From: Lentisphaerota bacterium
GTDB taxonomy: Bacteria > Verrucomicrobiota > Lentisphaeria > Victivallales > Victivallaceae
Direction of reading: 5' to 3'
Assembly (NCBI GenBank): GCA_015061685.1
Contig: SUWD01000006.1
Coordinates: 1 to 64,000, forward strand
DNA length: 64,000 bases
In this document: positions 7,091-16,855 of the stretch, piece by piece
Layout of the letters: every line of letters begins with the position of its first letter
How positions within the stretch are numbered: position 1 is the first letter of the stretch
The notes under the pieces: generated by a model
What the model was told of the DNA's origin: nothing
Database searches by the model: none
Seen by the model: only the letters and a program-made list of their open reading frames with translations
Translations under genes and position numbers: made by a program

Positions 7091-8272
7091 ATGCCAAACC
7101 CCATAAGCAAATCTTACAACTGGCAGAAAATCACCCCGGATGACGGACACTATTTTTTCGGCTATTACGACCGCAACCCGTGGAATCACGATCTTTCAAA
7201 ACATCTGGTCATGCACATCCCGCAAATGTCCCGCCTCCCGATCCCCGGAGAGACCGCCGGTATCGGCGTGACCGATAAAGAGGGCAATTATGAGGAACTT
7301 GTCTCCACACGCTGCTGGTGTCATCAGCAGGGAGCTATGCAGCTCTTTCTCAAGCACCGCAAAGATTGCTTCATATACAACGACTTCGATGAGAAGTTGA
7401 ATAAAGCTGTCGCCCGGATATTCCAGATCGGCAAAGGTATCGCCGGCAGTTATGATCTGCCGGTATATACCATTTCGCCGGATGGGAAATGGGCCGTTTC
7501 GCTGGACTTCTCCCGGATACCACGGCGTGGTTACAGTTACGCCGACACCCCCTTAAGCAGCGATGTGAAGCCAAAAGATATGGATAAGGACGGTATCTGG
7601 CTGATGAATCTGGAATCAGGTGAATACAAACTCATCGTCTCCTACCGTACCATGATCGAAAAACATCCCTATTCATACTGCACCAAAGATGCCAGAATAT
7701 GGCTCAATCATGCCATTTTCAACTGTGATTCAAGCCGTCTGCTCTGGCTTTTCCGTCAGCATCCGGCGGATAATCCCAATGCAAAATGGAAAACTTTTCT
7801 CTACACCGTCAGCCTTGACGGCAGCGATCCGGCATGTGTTCTGTCTGAATGTCAGTGGCAGAATTTCATCTCCCACCAGATCTGGGGCAGAACCCCCAGA
7901 GAGATCCTTGTCGATGCCGACTGGACCGGAAACGGGCACAGTGCGGTGGTTTTCGATGAGAGTCAACGTCCATTCATCGCCAGAGAAATTTCTCCGGCAA
8001 GGGGTTATGCTTCGCACATGGTATTTTCTCCTGACGGCAGCAAAATCCTTGCCGACAGTTATCTGGATGAGGAGTTTTACCAGTATCTTCTGATAATTGA
8101 TGCCGCAACCGGAGATTATGAGGAGCTGGGCAGATTCTACCACGGTCCGGTGAATAATGTCGATCTGCGCAATGACCTGCATCCCCGCTGGAGTCCGGAC
8201 GGCAGATTCGTCACCGTTGATTCCATCCATGACGGCAAGCGGGGAATATATCTCCTTGATCTGCAGAAATAA
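7091..8272 (+). CDS. Beta-propeller protein, oligogalacturonate-lyase-like / WD40-like
   Basis: A 393-aa protein without a signal peptide, with repeated propeller-blade motifs (ISPDGKWAVSLDF, FSPDGSKILADSY, WSPDGRFVTVDSI). It opens with DDGHYFFGYYDRNPW, reminiscent of the seven-bladed propellers of oligogalacturonide lyases and TolB-like proteins. The function is not proven; a carbohydrate lyase or a binding protein are both possible. ATG 7091 is chosen because aaggaaaa precedes it and the frame extension upstream overlaps the acetyltransferase gene. It lies 52 bp after that gene. Confidence 0.55.
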   Translation: MPNPISKSYNWQKITPDDGHYFFGYYDRNPWNHDLSKHLVMHIPQMSRLPIPGETAGIGVTDKEGNYEELVSTRCWCHQQGAMQLFLKHRKDCFIYNDFDEKLNKAVARIFQIGKGIAGSYDLPVYTISPDGKWAVSLDFSRIPRRGYSYADTPLSSDVKPKDMDKDGIWLMNLESGEYKLIVSYRTMIEKHPYSYCTKDARIWLNHAIFNCDSSRLLWLFRQHPADNPNAKWKTFLYTVSLDGSDPACVLSECQWQNFISHQIWGRTPREILVDADWTGNGHSAVVFDESQRPFIAREISPARGYASHMVFSPDGSKILADSYLDEEFYQYLLIIDAATGDYEELGRFYHGPVNNVDLRNDLHPRWSPDGRFVTVDSIHDGKRGIYLLDLQK

Positions 8273-8302
8273 AAGATTTTGATCCGCTGATAAGAGAATC
8301 GG

Positions 8303-9130
8303 TCAAAGCATCCTTTTGCTGCGGATGTAATCCCGGGGAACAACTCCGGTATATTTCCGGAAAAAACGGGAAAAGTATTTTACATCCGCAAACCCCATAA
8401 GTGCAGATACTTCATTTACCCGCATATCTGAATAAAGCAAAAGGTCTTTGGCTATTTTGATCCTTGCCTGATCGATCAGATATTTGGTGCTTCTGCCGGT
8501 ACTCTGCTGTACCAGGATCCGCAGGTGTCCGGCGGAATATCCCAATTTTTCAGCGACTTCCTGTACGGATACGGCTTCGCCGCCGCGTTGATAGACATAT
8601 TCATTGATCATATCGGTCAGCTTTTCCCTCACCGGCTCTTCGGATCGTTCCCAAAACCATTTTTTTACGATCCCGGAAAGCAGAGATTCCAGAATGGGGG
8701 CGAAAGAAAACACCTCGGATATGGCAAAATCAATGTGACGTTTCAAGATATTCTCCGGGAAAAAACCATGACACATTCTGCCCACGGTATCAACAATAAC
8801 CAGACGTTCTTTTCTGGTTTCATCATCACAAACCGGCACGATTTGAGGAGAAACTGAAGCTGTTGAGTCAAATTTGAAACTCCAGCAGCGGAATTCCTGA
8901 TTTACCGGATAAATAAAACGGTGCTTCAAGCCGGGGGAAATTATCACCAGATCCCCTGCCCGCAAATGAAAACTGCTGTCCCCGGTTTTCAATCTTGCTT
9001 CACCTTTTTCACACAGGTCGATCTGCCAGAAGTCATGAAAATGTTCCGGATCTCCTATGGCACTGCGCCACGGAAATTTACAACACCACCCGCCGGAACG
9101 CAAATGGATTTCTGTATTTTCTTTTTTCAT
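8303..9130 (-). CDS. AraC-family transcriptional regulator
   Basis: 275 aa with an N-terminal cupin-like sensor (HFHDFWQIDLCEKGEARL, then LRAGDLVIISPGLKHRF) and a C-terminal double helix-turn-helix (VQEVAEKLGYSAGHLRILVQQSTGRS, then VNEVSALMGFADVKYFSRFFRKYTGVVPRDY). The second half is a textbook AraC/XylS DNA-binding domain. It is divergent from the oxidoreductase gene at 9266 and probably controls it from the shared 135-bp gap, in response to a sugar. The ligand is unknown. Confidence 0.92.
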   Translation of the reverse strand: MKKENTEIHLRSGGWCCKFPWRSAIGDPEHFHDFWQIDLCEKGEARLKTGDSSFHLRAGDLVIISPGLKHRFIYPVNQEFRCWSFKFDSTASVSPQIVPVCDDETRKERLVIVDTVGRMCHGFFPENILKRHIDFAISEVFSFAPILESLLSGIVKKWFWERSEEPVREKLTDMINEYVYQRGGEAVSVQEVAEKLGYSAGHLRILVQQSTGRSTKYLIDQARIKIAKDLLLYSDMRVNEVSALMGFADVKYFSRFFRKYTGVVPRDYIRSKRML

Positions 9131-9205
9131 CGCATTTTACCCTGAAATATTTGTTTATTGTATTAATATATGCGTTTTCTACCCCTTTTTCAAGAAAAAT
9201 ATGCA

Positions 9206-9234
9206 TTGAAATCACTTTTTTCCGGTTATATATT
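9206..9234 (+). promoter_or_regulatory. Putative sigma-70 promoter for the Gfo/Idh/MocA gene
   Basis: TTGAAA at 9206-9211, 17-bp spacer, TATATT at 9229-9234, about 30 bp before the start codon at 9266. It lies in the divergent gap shared with the AraC gene. Confidence 0.55.
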
Positions 9235-9265
9235 ATCTCCGGCAACTCAAAAGGAGACAATGCAA

Positions 9266-10447
9266 ATGAGTACAGATAAGGTCAATGTCGGTTTTATCGG
9301 TGCCGGATGCTTCATTGAAGCACACCACCTGCCGACTGCCCATGAAACAGATTTCATAAAAATACGGGCCATCGCCGATTTGAATGAAAAAACACTCTCT
9401 GCCCGGGAGAAAAAATATTCTCCGGACTATGTTACTGCTGATTATCATAAGCTCCTCGATGATCCGGAAACAGATCTTATCGTGATCGGTACCCGGCAGG
9501 ATACCCACGCTCAACTCATCGTGGAAGCCCTCGATGCCGGAAAATGGGTCTGGTGCGAAAAACCCATGTGCGATACCCCGGAGGAGGAAAAAATGGTCAT
9601 CGCCGCCGAAAAACGTGCCAAAGGACGCCTTGCCATCGGCTTCAACCGCCGCTTTGCTCCGGCGGTGAGCAAATCAATGGAAGTTCTCCGGAAACTGCCC
9701 CGTCCGTGGATAGTAAATTACCGTCTGCAGACCAATGACTACTACAAAAATAAAACCAATGACACCTTTTACCACGACCGGGCCCATATCATTTATGAGG
9801 GGTGTCACATGCTCGACCTTGCCTCTTTCATTTTTGGCGAAACCCCGGAAAGAGTTTTCATGAGCGGTACTGACGATGAGAATGATATCGTCATCCTCGA
9901 ATATAATGACGGTTCACGTTTCCTGCTGACCATCACCAGTCAGGCAGGTGCCCCGCTGCTGGAAAAAGAGATGATCGAAGTTTTTACCAAAGACGGTTCC
10001 ATTTCCATGCGGGACTTCGTTGATCTGCGTATCCGCAGTATCGCCGGGGAAAAAGACCATCTTTTCCCTCCGGAACGCTGCAAATACAATCCGCAGATAC
10101 TCCGCTGGGGTTACTCTTTTTACGAAATCCTCCGCAGCCGTCTGGTCGAACCGGATGCCAAAATCTCCAGTGGAATAGTCCCGGTGGAAGCGGCTTTCAG
10201 CGAACAGCCTTTTACCTGCGAACTGGAGAAGATCGCTGAAGCGGAAAAAGATGCTCCGTGGCAGGAACGCAACATTTTCTGCGACAAAGGATGGCACGAC
10301 GCATTCTGCCACTTTGCCAAAGCATGTATGGAAAAAACTGAACCGCATACTGCCAGCGGCGTGGACGGCAAACTTGCCAATGATCTCGGTTTTGCCCTGC
10401 TGGAATCCAAAAAACAAGGTATTCCTTTGAAATTCACCCAGAATTGA
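9266..10447 (+). CDS. Gfo/Idh/MocA-family oxidoreductase
   Basis: 393 aa with the Rossmann motif VGFIGAGCFIEAHHLP at the start, the family EKPMCDTPEE motif (K after WCE) and a C-terminal alpha/beta domain with ECHML-type residues (YEGCHMLDLASF). Members are NAD(P)-dependent sugar or inositol dehydrogenases or related enzymes. ATG 9266 is preferred over the ATG at 9260 because AAGGAG (9251-9256) gives 9 rather than 3 bases of spacing. Its neighbour AraC gene suggests a sugar-inducible step. Confidence 0.88.
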   Translation: MSTDKVNVGFIGAGCFIEAHHLPTAHETDFIKIRAIADLNEKTLSAREKKYSPDYVTADYHKLLDDPETDLIVIGTRQDTHAQLIVEALDAGKWVWCEKPMCDTPEEEKMVIAAEKRAKGRLAIGFNRRFAPAVSKSMEVLRKLPRPWIVNYRLQTNDYYKNKTNDTFYHDRAHIIYEGCHMLDLASFIFGETPERVFMSGTDDENDIVILEYNDGSRFLLTITSQAGAPLLEKEMIEVFTKDGSISMRDFVDLRIRSIAGEKDHLFPPERCKYNPQILRWGYSFYEILRSRLVEPDAKISSGIVPVEAAFSEQPFTCELEKIAEAEKDAPWQERNIFCDKGWHDAFCHFAKACMEKTEPHTASGVDGKLANDLGFALLESKKQGIPLKFTQN

Positions 10448-10486
10448 TCGATAAAAAAAACAACCCCAAAAAAAGGAGAAAAACAA

Positions 10487-11242
10487 ATGAAAAAACTTCT
10501 CTGCCTCGCTCTCTTTTCCGTAATGTCTCTCATCACAAACGCTGAAGTCCTCTTTGACGGCAATACCGCCGGAGCATGGGACAGCAGCAAAATCACTGCC
10601 GGAGAGGGATTCCTGACCGCCACAGCCGGTTATCTGCCCATCAGAGCAAAGGAATTCATCCAAGTTCCCCGTGGTAAAAAATATACCATTTCCGGCGAAT
10701 TTCGTATCGTCAATCCGGCGAAACCGGTCTCGGTCTATTTCGGCGTAACTCCCTATACTGCTGATGGCAAAGAGATTCCTTTCGTTGCAGTATTCACCGT
10801 CTCAAGAGCAACTGCCACGCTCGCCAAAGAGATCAAAGCCGGAGACAAAGTAATGATCCTCAAAGATGCGGAAAACTGGAAATTCCACCATCACTGCCGT
10901 TTCGCTATGAATGCAAAAGCTGACCGCAGCGATCTGCCCAATCTTGATATTGCCCCCAATCCCATCATCAATGAAATCACTGTCAATGATGATAATACCG
11001 TGGAAATTCCTTTCAAGAAAGCTTTCACCAAAGATTATCCTGCCGGAACCGTTGTCCGTCAGCACATGGGCGGCAACAGCTTCATTTATGCCGGAAACGG
11101 AAACAAAAGCAATGAATGGATGAGCTTCTCCAAAACTTTCAGCAGCTTTTATACCGGAACCGCCCAGATCAAAGTAACTTTTAACGTTACCGGTCCCAAA
11201 GTGCAAGTTGAATTACGCAATGTGAAAGTCACTGCCGAATAA
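10487..11242 (+). CDS. Secreted beta-sandwich protein, carbohydrate-binding-module-like
   Basis: A signal peptide (MKKLLCLALFSVMSLITNA) precedes a 230-residue all-beta region. It shares blocks with the protein at 26314: FAMNAKADRSDLPN and DYPAGTVVRQHMGG correspond to FNAKADLSDLPN and AYPAGTIVRQHNYG. The fold resembles family 4/9 carbohydrate-binding modules, but no binding residues can be assigned. A strong AAGGAG lies before ATG 10487. It is followed after 13 bp by a pseudopilin gene, the same order (in reverse) as in the 25.5 kb cluster, so the pair may act together at the cell surface. Confidence 0.6.
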   Translation: MKKLLCLALFSVMSLITNAEVLFDGNTAGAWDSSKITAGEGFLTATAGYLPIRAKEFIQVPRGKKYTISGEFRIVNPAKPVSVYFGVTPYTADGKEIPFVAVFTVSRATATLAKEIKAGDKVMILKDAENWKFHHHCRFAMNAKADRSDLPNLDIAPNPIINEITVNDDNTVEIPFKKAFTKDYPAGTVVRQHMGGNSFIYAGNGNKSNEWMSFSKTFSSFYTGTAQIKVTFNVTGPKVQVELRNVKVTAE

Positions 11243-11255
11243 AAGGTAAATCATT

Positions 11256-12008
11256 ATGAAAAAGCATTTTACACTGATAGAGCTTTTAGTGGTCATCGCG
11301 ATTATCGCCATTCTGGCAGCGATCCTGCTCCCGGCTCTTAATTCCGCCCGGGAGCGTGGCCGCAGTGCCAGCTGTATCAACAATCTGAAACAATTCGGCG
11401 TTGCTGTGGGCATGTATCAGGAGAGCAACGACGGCTATTATATGCGGCACGGCCGCAGGGACACCGGAGATAATGTCGGTACCTGGTTCGATTTGCTGCT
11501 GCCGGCAGTGGGAATTCTTCCCAGCAGCCCGGATGGAGACGGCAACCCAAACAGTTATACAATTCACGCCGGCATCCCGGGATGGGCGATATGTCCGGCA
11601 GATACTTTTGCCACCGAACACCCTGATCGTCATAACAGTTACAATCTGGGCTACATATACAATGCAAGAGGAGCAGCATATTGCTCGGGAAACGAGGCGT
11701 TTTGCGGCAGAAAAGCGGTAAAACGTCCTTCCGATCATCTGATGATAACAGAAGCAAGACATTATAAAAATTCCAATCCAAATGAGATTTGGGAAGCTAA
11801 TTCTCTTTTCAAACATGATGTCTCCCCGACCAATGTCCCGGACACCCGGCATGGAAAATATATCAATGCCACTTTTGCTGACGGTCATGTGGCAGCCGGT
11901 TACGGCGAAGGACTGCGGGCAATGAGTACCAGTGCTTTCGGCTGGTACTACCCCATCATGTGGCAATCTGCCAGAGAATCGACACCATTATACTTTAAGT
12001 GGCAATAA
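11256..12008 (+). CDS. Pseudopilin with H-X9-DG domain (cluster 1)
   Basis: 250 aa. The leader MKKH is followed by [11 protein letters not shown] and a hydrophobic helix ending in [12 protein letters not shown], the class III type-IV prepilin/pseudopilin signature. The mature Phe is preceded by His, not the usual Gly. The C-terminal part has [12 protein letters not shown] (His, nine residues, Asp-Gly), the processing-associated H-X9-DG motif common in Lentisphaerota and Planctomycetota. Likely anchored to the inner membrane and displayed through a type II/IV-like machine. It lies between the secreted binding-type protein and the 1279-aa secreted protein. Confidence 0.88.
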   Translation: MKKHFTLIELLVVIAIIAILAAILLPALNSARERGRSASCINNLKQFGVAVGMYQESNDGYYMRHGRRDTGDNVGTWFDLLLPAVGILPSSPDGDGNPNSYTIHAGIPGWAICPADTFATEHPDRHNSYNLGYIYNARGAAYCSGNEAFCGRKAVKRPSDHLMITEARHYKNSNPNEIWEANSLFKHDVSPTNVPDTRHGKYINATFADGHVAAGYGEGLRAMSTSAFGWYYPIMWQSARESTPLYFKWQ

Positions 12009-12030
12009 TCTCTAACACAGGAAAATTTTC

Positions 12031-15000
12031 ATGAAAAAGTCAATCATTGCCGCATTGCTGGCGGCAGTGTTCCCCGCTTCTGCCCTTTTCAGTGCGGAGA
12101 ACACTCTGGAGATCCGCCCCGTCCCGGAAAAAATCCTCAATCTCCGGCAGTTTGAAGACGGTAAATGGCATCTGATGAGTCCATATCAGCCCGATGCCGG
12201 AAAACAGATCATCGTCCCCGCAGATCAAACTGACCGTGCCATCCTCGCACCCGAAGAAAATTCATGGTTCACCACCGATGAAAAATTCCCCGGCAGAAAA
12301 GTGCTTTACAACGGCAGCTACAACCGCAATATGCTCTCTTTTGATTTTGAATTGCCGGAAAATGCCACTATGAGACCGTGGTTCCTCATCCGGGCAACCA
12401 ATCCCGGAGCTTTGAAATTCACGATGGAATTCAACCGGGTAGAGGGCCGAAAGGAGGCTTTCTGGTACTCCATTGACAACAATCACTTGCATATAAGAGC
12501 CAGCAGAGGATTCATCAACGGGGAAAAAACCCCTTTCAATGAATCAGCCTACCGCAATATGCAATACTTTTGGATGCCCGGAAATAAAATCAAAATGGAA
12601 AAAGGCCTCCATACTTTCCGCTTCCGCGGAGGATTCTACTACTGCAACCTTGCCGCCATCGCTCTCCTGCCGGAAAATGCCAAAGCTCCCTCGCTTACCC
12701 CGGAATATTCCAAACGCAAGGAAGCTGAAAAGGCCCAGATCGATTACGCTCCTTTTACCGGACAGATCCACAGTGCCATGCTCACAGAAGATGTCCCCGG
12801 TGCAAAACTTTTCATCTCCGTGGATGATTCACCTTTCTACCCTGCCGCTTCTAAACGTATTTTCGGCAGCGGTCAGGTCAGACTGCGGCTCCGGATGGAT
12901 AAAAATGCCGCCAAAGCCGGTATTCCGGATGTTAAAGCCGTAATCACTCCTGCCAAACGGATCTTTATGGAAAATGATGACCAGATCCTTGCTTTTGACC
13001 CGGAAAAAGGTACGCTCAATATCTGGCAGGTCAAAAACGGCCCCACCATCATCCCGCCGGAACAACCGCAGAAACTCTTTAAAATGGATTACGCTCAAGC
13101 TCCTTTTACCAAATGGAACCCGATCGCCCAGCCGGAAAAAGCTCTCTCTGCCACACTTAAAAAGAGTGACGATGCAACCATTTTGACCGTAACTTACAAC
13201 GTTATGGATAAAGTCAATGCCGTTATGACCGTCACTCTGCCCAAAAAATCCGGCGCTCCCACATGGGATCTGACCGTTGACAATCAATCTCAATTTGAGA
13301 TCCGGGATATCGTTTTCCCCCGCTTCAAATCAGTCAGTCTGGGCATGGATGCAGAAAATATCCGCCTTACCCGGACTCATGACATGACCGGATTCAATCA
13401 TCCCGGAGCATTGGTCGGTTTTCAGGGAGTAAGAACGTTTCATTATCATCCTGGAGTGCAGACCATGGGATATATGGCTTTCTACACCCCGGGAGTTGGA
13501 TCATTCACCCTCCAGCGGAGAATGGCTGACGGTATCGGCGTGCGTTTCAGCATGATCCCCAATAAAAACAATACCGGTGCAGACATTGAAACCTGCCGCC
13601 GCTACGCAGTGGAACCCGGCAAAAAAGTTACCGTAAGCTACCTCGGAGGATTTGTCAGAGGCGATGAATACGATAGTTGTGACCTTTACGGTATCTGGGC
13701 AAGAAGCTGGATGGATTTCTCCAATGTCAATACCAAATATTCCAAAAATATCCACTCCCTCGGCCGTAACCGTATCTTCCCTGTCGGCAGAGCGGAAAAT
13801 CAGCAGCTCGTCATGCTCAATTACATGGGAATAAATGGCTTGTGGACTCTGGGAGGCAGAGTGGCGTACACCCCGGCCTATCTGCCCAGACTCGGAACTC
13901 CGGAGGAGATCAACAAGGAAAATGAAGCTCTGCGTAACGGTGGAGTGACCAACTATGCCTACTACGATATTCTGGGGTATTCCGATGATTACGCCACCTG
14001 GGATAATATCGCCGGATTCAAAAAGTCGGAACTCGGCGATATTCTCCTGCTCAAACCCGGCGAAGCCCATAAAGGCGGCGTCCGGCTGCGGAACGGCAGA
14101 CTTATGCCGTGGGGTTGGGCAAAAGGCAAACACGCCTCGCAGGATAACAGCATGTGTCTGGATGATTCTCTCTGGAGAAATTATGTCCAGCGTGCCATCT
14201 CCGAAGTTTACTTCCGGAAATATGGCTTCTCCGTCTATACCGATGAGTGCAACTATTACATGGAGTGTTACAACCGTGAACACGATCATGGTCCCCAGTA
14301 CGGCGCCCGGATGGCCGGTACCGAAAAAATGTATCAGTACCTCCTAAAAAAAATCCGGCCCGCCGCACCGTGGTTCAGCTTCTTCGGTGAAGGTGCCGTG
14401 GACTTCCTCACCCAGTACATCGAATTTGTCATCCGGAACGGTTCTGACGGCGTGGACGGTGCCCCGATGATGTTCGCCATGCCCGCAATCAAAATCGGTC
14501 GCGGCTGTGCCAATGCGTTTACCGACGGAGCACCCGATTGGGAAGATGCAACCAGAGAATATCACCTTTTCACCCGTAACTTCACCGATTGTGAATTTGC
14601 CAACAACGCCAGACAATTCAACTGGCACCGGGCAAGGATCTGCGACTGGATGTACAATGGAGTTTTCCGGGATCAGGCAGGCATGAAATTCTCCGCCCCC
14701 GGAGTAAGAGCCAAATACTTCGTCCGGAATGAAAAAGATCACAAGGGTATCGTCATAAACTTCCACAATCCCTTTGAGAAAAAGGATGTGACCGTTTCTC
14801 TGGATCTGAACCGTCTGCCGGAAGATATCCGGAAAAATCTGCCCGATTCCGCTTTCATCTACGATATGGACGGCGAAACTCTCCGCATCTGCAATATCAA
14901 AAATGACGGCAAATACCTTGTCATCACCGCTCCCGCCGGGAAAGCAGCCAGTGCCATTATCGCCGCAAAAGCCCCCGAAGCGGAAATGGTGCGTGCCATG

Positions 15001-15870
15001 CTCGTTTTCCCGCAGAAAGCCGGAGAGGATTCTCTGCAGATGACTTTCGCCAATACCGGCAAAAAAGATATGAAAATTTCCGCACAACTGCTGCTGCCGG
15101 AAGGATTGACCGTGGAGAATTTCACGCCGGAATTCACCTTGAAAGCCGATTCCTGCAAGGTCATCGAGGTAAAACTTCACAACCGCAGAGAACTCCAGGA
15201 GCATGTCAATGTCTGTTTGAACGTCAACGGAAAAACCGCCGATAAGATCATCCTCGCTCCTGAATTGAGCAACCGGGGCTTTGAAAATCATCCCGAGGGC
15301 GATCTGCGGCCGGATATCTGGGGATGCAGCGACCACTTCTACAATATCGCCTATCAGCAGTCCGCCGACAGTCCGGTAAATCCCAAAGAGGTCGGCGGTA
15401 AACTGGATGCAAATAATCCCCATTCCGGAAAATATTCACTCATGCTCCCCCGGCAAACCGCCCCCTTGAATATCAACCACAAATATCCGGCTATGGCCGG
15501 CCCTCACTATACCGGTTCCGGCTGGCCGCAAAATCCCATCTCCCTGCCCTGGGTTTACAACGTGGTGCAGTATGGTGTATTCAAACCGGCAACAAAATAT
15601 GAACTGACCTTTGCAGTCCGTTTCAACGGCGATAAAGGATGCCTCCGGGTACAGGGTTATCCCTTTACCTACCGCAAAGACGTGAAAAGCCATATTTTCG
15701 CCACTACCGATGTCAAACCGGAACCCGGTGAAAGAAACTGGTTCGTCTATTCGATCCGCTTTACCACTCCGGAAATCGCCATGAACAGTTTCAAAACCCC
15801 GGTCGCTTTCGCCAATATGGGCGATGCCGAGTGCTGGATCGACAGCGTGAATATCAGGGAAATCAAGTAA
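12031..15870 (+). CDS. Large secreted protein, putative glycoside-hydrolase-like (DUF6259-like)
   Basis: 1279 aa with a signal peptide (MKKSIIAALLAAVFPASALFSA). The first 580 residues look like beta-sandwich domains. A TIM-barrel-like centre contains YGFSVYTDECNYYMECYN (about 740) and WFSFFGEGAVDFL (about 785), which offer acidic residues at strand ends. The C-terminal 250 residues are again beta-rich with a jelly-roll look (NRGFENHPEGDLRPDIWG...). The general layout resembles large DUF6259-type putative alpha-galactosidase relatives, but the catalytic residues are not established. It is the likely extracellular enzyme of this cluster and is followed after 13 bp by a nitrilase-type amidase. 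Confidence 0.5.
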   Translation: MKKSIIAALLAAVFPASALFSAENTLEIRPVPEKILNLRQFEDGKWHLMSPYQPDAGKQIIVPADQTDRAILAPEENSWFTTDEKFPGRKVLYNGSYNRNMLSFDFELPENATMRPWFLIRATNPGALKFTMEFNRVEGRKEAFWYSIDNNHLHIRASRGFINGEKTPFNESAYRNMQYFWMPGNKIKMEKGLHTFRFRGGFYYCNLAAIALLPENAKAPSLTPEYSKRKEAEKAQIDYAPFTGQIHSAMLTEDVPGAKLFISVDDSPFYPAASKRIFGSGQVRLRLRMDKNAAKAGIPDVKAVITPAKRIFMENDDQILAFDPEKGTLNIWQVKNGPTIIPPEQPQKLFKMDYAQAPFTKWNPIAQPEKALSATLKKSDDATILTVTYNVMDKVNAVMTVTLPKKSGAPTWDLTVDNQSQFEIRDIVFPRFKSVSLGMDAENIRLTRTHDMTGFNHPGALVGFQGVRTFHYHPGVQTMGYMAFYTPGVGSFTLQRRMADGIGVRFSMIPNKNNTGADIETCRRYAVEPGKKVTVSYLGGFVRGDEYDSCDLYGIWARSWMDFSNVNTKYSKNIHSLGRNRIFPVGRAENQQLVMLNYMGINGLWTLGGRVAYTPAYLPRLGTPEEINKENEALRNGGVTNYAYYDILGYSDDYATWDNIAGFKKSELGDILLLKPGEAHKGGVRLRNGRLMPWGWAKGKHASQDNSMCLDDSLWRNYVQRAISEVYFRKYGFSVYTDECNYYMECYNREHDHGPQYGARMAGTEKMYQYLLKKIRPAAPWFSFFGEGAVDFLTQYIEFVIRNGSDGVDGAPMMFAMPAIKIGRGCANAFTDGAPDWEDATREYHLFTRNFTDCEFANNARQFNWHRARICDWMYNGVFRDQAGMKFSAPGVRAKYFVRNEKDHKGIVINFHNPFEKKDVTVSLDLNRLPEDIRKNLPDSAFIYDMDGETLRICNIKNDGKYLVITAPAGKAASAIIAAKAPEAEMVRAMLVFPQKAGEDSLQMTFANTGKKDMKISAQLLLPEGLTVENFTPEFTLKADSCKVIEVKLHNRRELQEHVNVCLNVNGKTADKIILAPELSNRGFENHPEGDLRPDIWGCSDHFYNIAYQQSADSPVNPKEVGGKLDANNPHSGKYSLMLPRQTAPLNINHKYPAMAGPHYTGSGWPQNPISLPWVYNVVQYGVFKPATKYELTFAVRFNGDKGCLRVQGYPFTYRKDVKSHIFATTDVKPEPGERNWFVYSIRFTTPEIAMNSFKTPVAFANMGDAECWIDSVNIREIK

Positions 15871-15883
15871 AGGCAGCACTGCT

Positions 15884-16828
15884 ATGAGCAACAAAGTAAA
15901 AGTATGTGTTTCATGCAATAATATTTCTCCGTATCTCACAATATCCTCTCCCAAAGAGGCTGTGGCACTTATCGGAGAACATTTCCAAAACGATCTGGAT
16001 AAATTCGTCTGGCCGCATGATACCGATCTGTTGGTCATGACCGAATGCTGTGACCGTTATCTGGCTAAAAGTGCCGATGAGCTCTATGCTTATTACGAAG
16101 AAAGAAAAGATACTTTCCGGGAATTTTTCGCTTCGGAAGCAAAAAAACACCACGCTTACATCGCCTATAATGCCGTTTTGAAACTTGACGGCATCTGGCG
16201 TAATGCCACGGAAATTTATGACCGGCAGGGTGAATCCATGGGATTCTACTTCAAAAACCACCTTTTCCCCGGTGAATACCAGAGAGGTACGGTCGCCGGA
16301 ACAGAACTGCCGGTTTTTGAATGCGATTTCGGGAAGGTGGTTTGTGCCACATGCTTCGATCTTAATTTTGAAGAACTCCGGCACAGATGCCGGGATCTGC
16401 ATCCGGATATCATCGCTTTTTCATCAGCATTTCACGGCGGACTGCTGCAGAAAATGTGGGCGTATGAGTCAAGAGCTTATTTTGCCGGAGCCTGTTCAAA
16501 AGCTCCGGAAATACTTGATCCACAGGGAGAATCCATCGCTCACAGTCACAATATTTTCTATAACCCGGTCGCCGTTGCCGAGTTGAATCTCGACCGGGAG
16601 ATAATCCATCTGGATTACAATATGACCAAATTCCCGAAAATCAAAGCAAAGTACGGCAACAAAGTCAATATCCGGATCCCCGATTATCTCGGTTCGGCAT
16701 TGATGACCTGCGAAGCTGATGACCTGACCATCCGGGATATCATTGATGAATTCAAACTTGTCACGCTGGATGAATATCTGGAGGATTGTTTGAACAAACG
16801 GGAAGAACATTTGAAACAATACCGGTAA
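15884..16828 (+). CDS. Carbon-nitrogen hydrolase (nitrilase superfamily)
   Basis: 314 aa with the Glu-Lys-Cys triad pattern of the nitrilase fold: a Glu in LLVMTECCDRY (about residue 50), a Lys in GFYFKNHLFPGE (about 125) and a Cys in VVCATCFDLNFEELR (about 155). Known members hydrolyse nitriles, amides or carbamoyl groups. Lying between a secreted hydrolase and two sugar-acid-type enzymes, it could remove an amide or N-acyl group from the imported sugar; that is inference. The ATG at 15884 has no strong ribosome site. Confidence 0.8.
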   Translation: MSNKVKVCVSCNNISPYLTISSPKEAVALIGEHFQNDLDKFVWPHDTDLLVMTECCDRYLAKSADELYAYYEERKDTFREFFASEAKKHHAYIAYNAVLKLDGIWRNATEIYDRQGESMGFYFKNHLFPGEYQRGTVAGTELPVFECDFGKVVCATCFDLNFEELRHRCRDLHPDIIAFSSAFHGGLLQKMWAYESRAYFAGACSKAPEILDPQGESIAHSHNIFYNPVAVAELNLDREIIHLDYNMTKFPKIKAKYGNKVNIRIPDYLGSALMTCEADDLTIRDIIDEFKLVTLDEYLEDCLNKREEHLKQYR

Positions 16829-16855
16829 CTTCCGGATATCACTTTAAGGATTCCT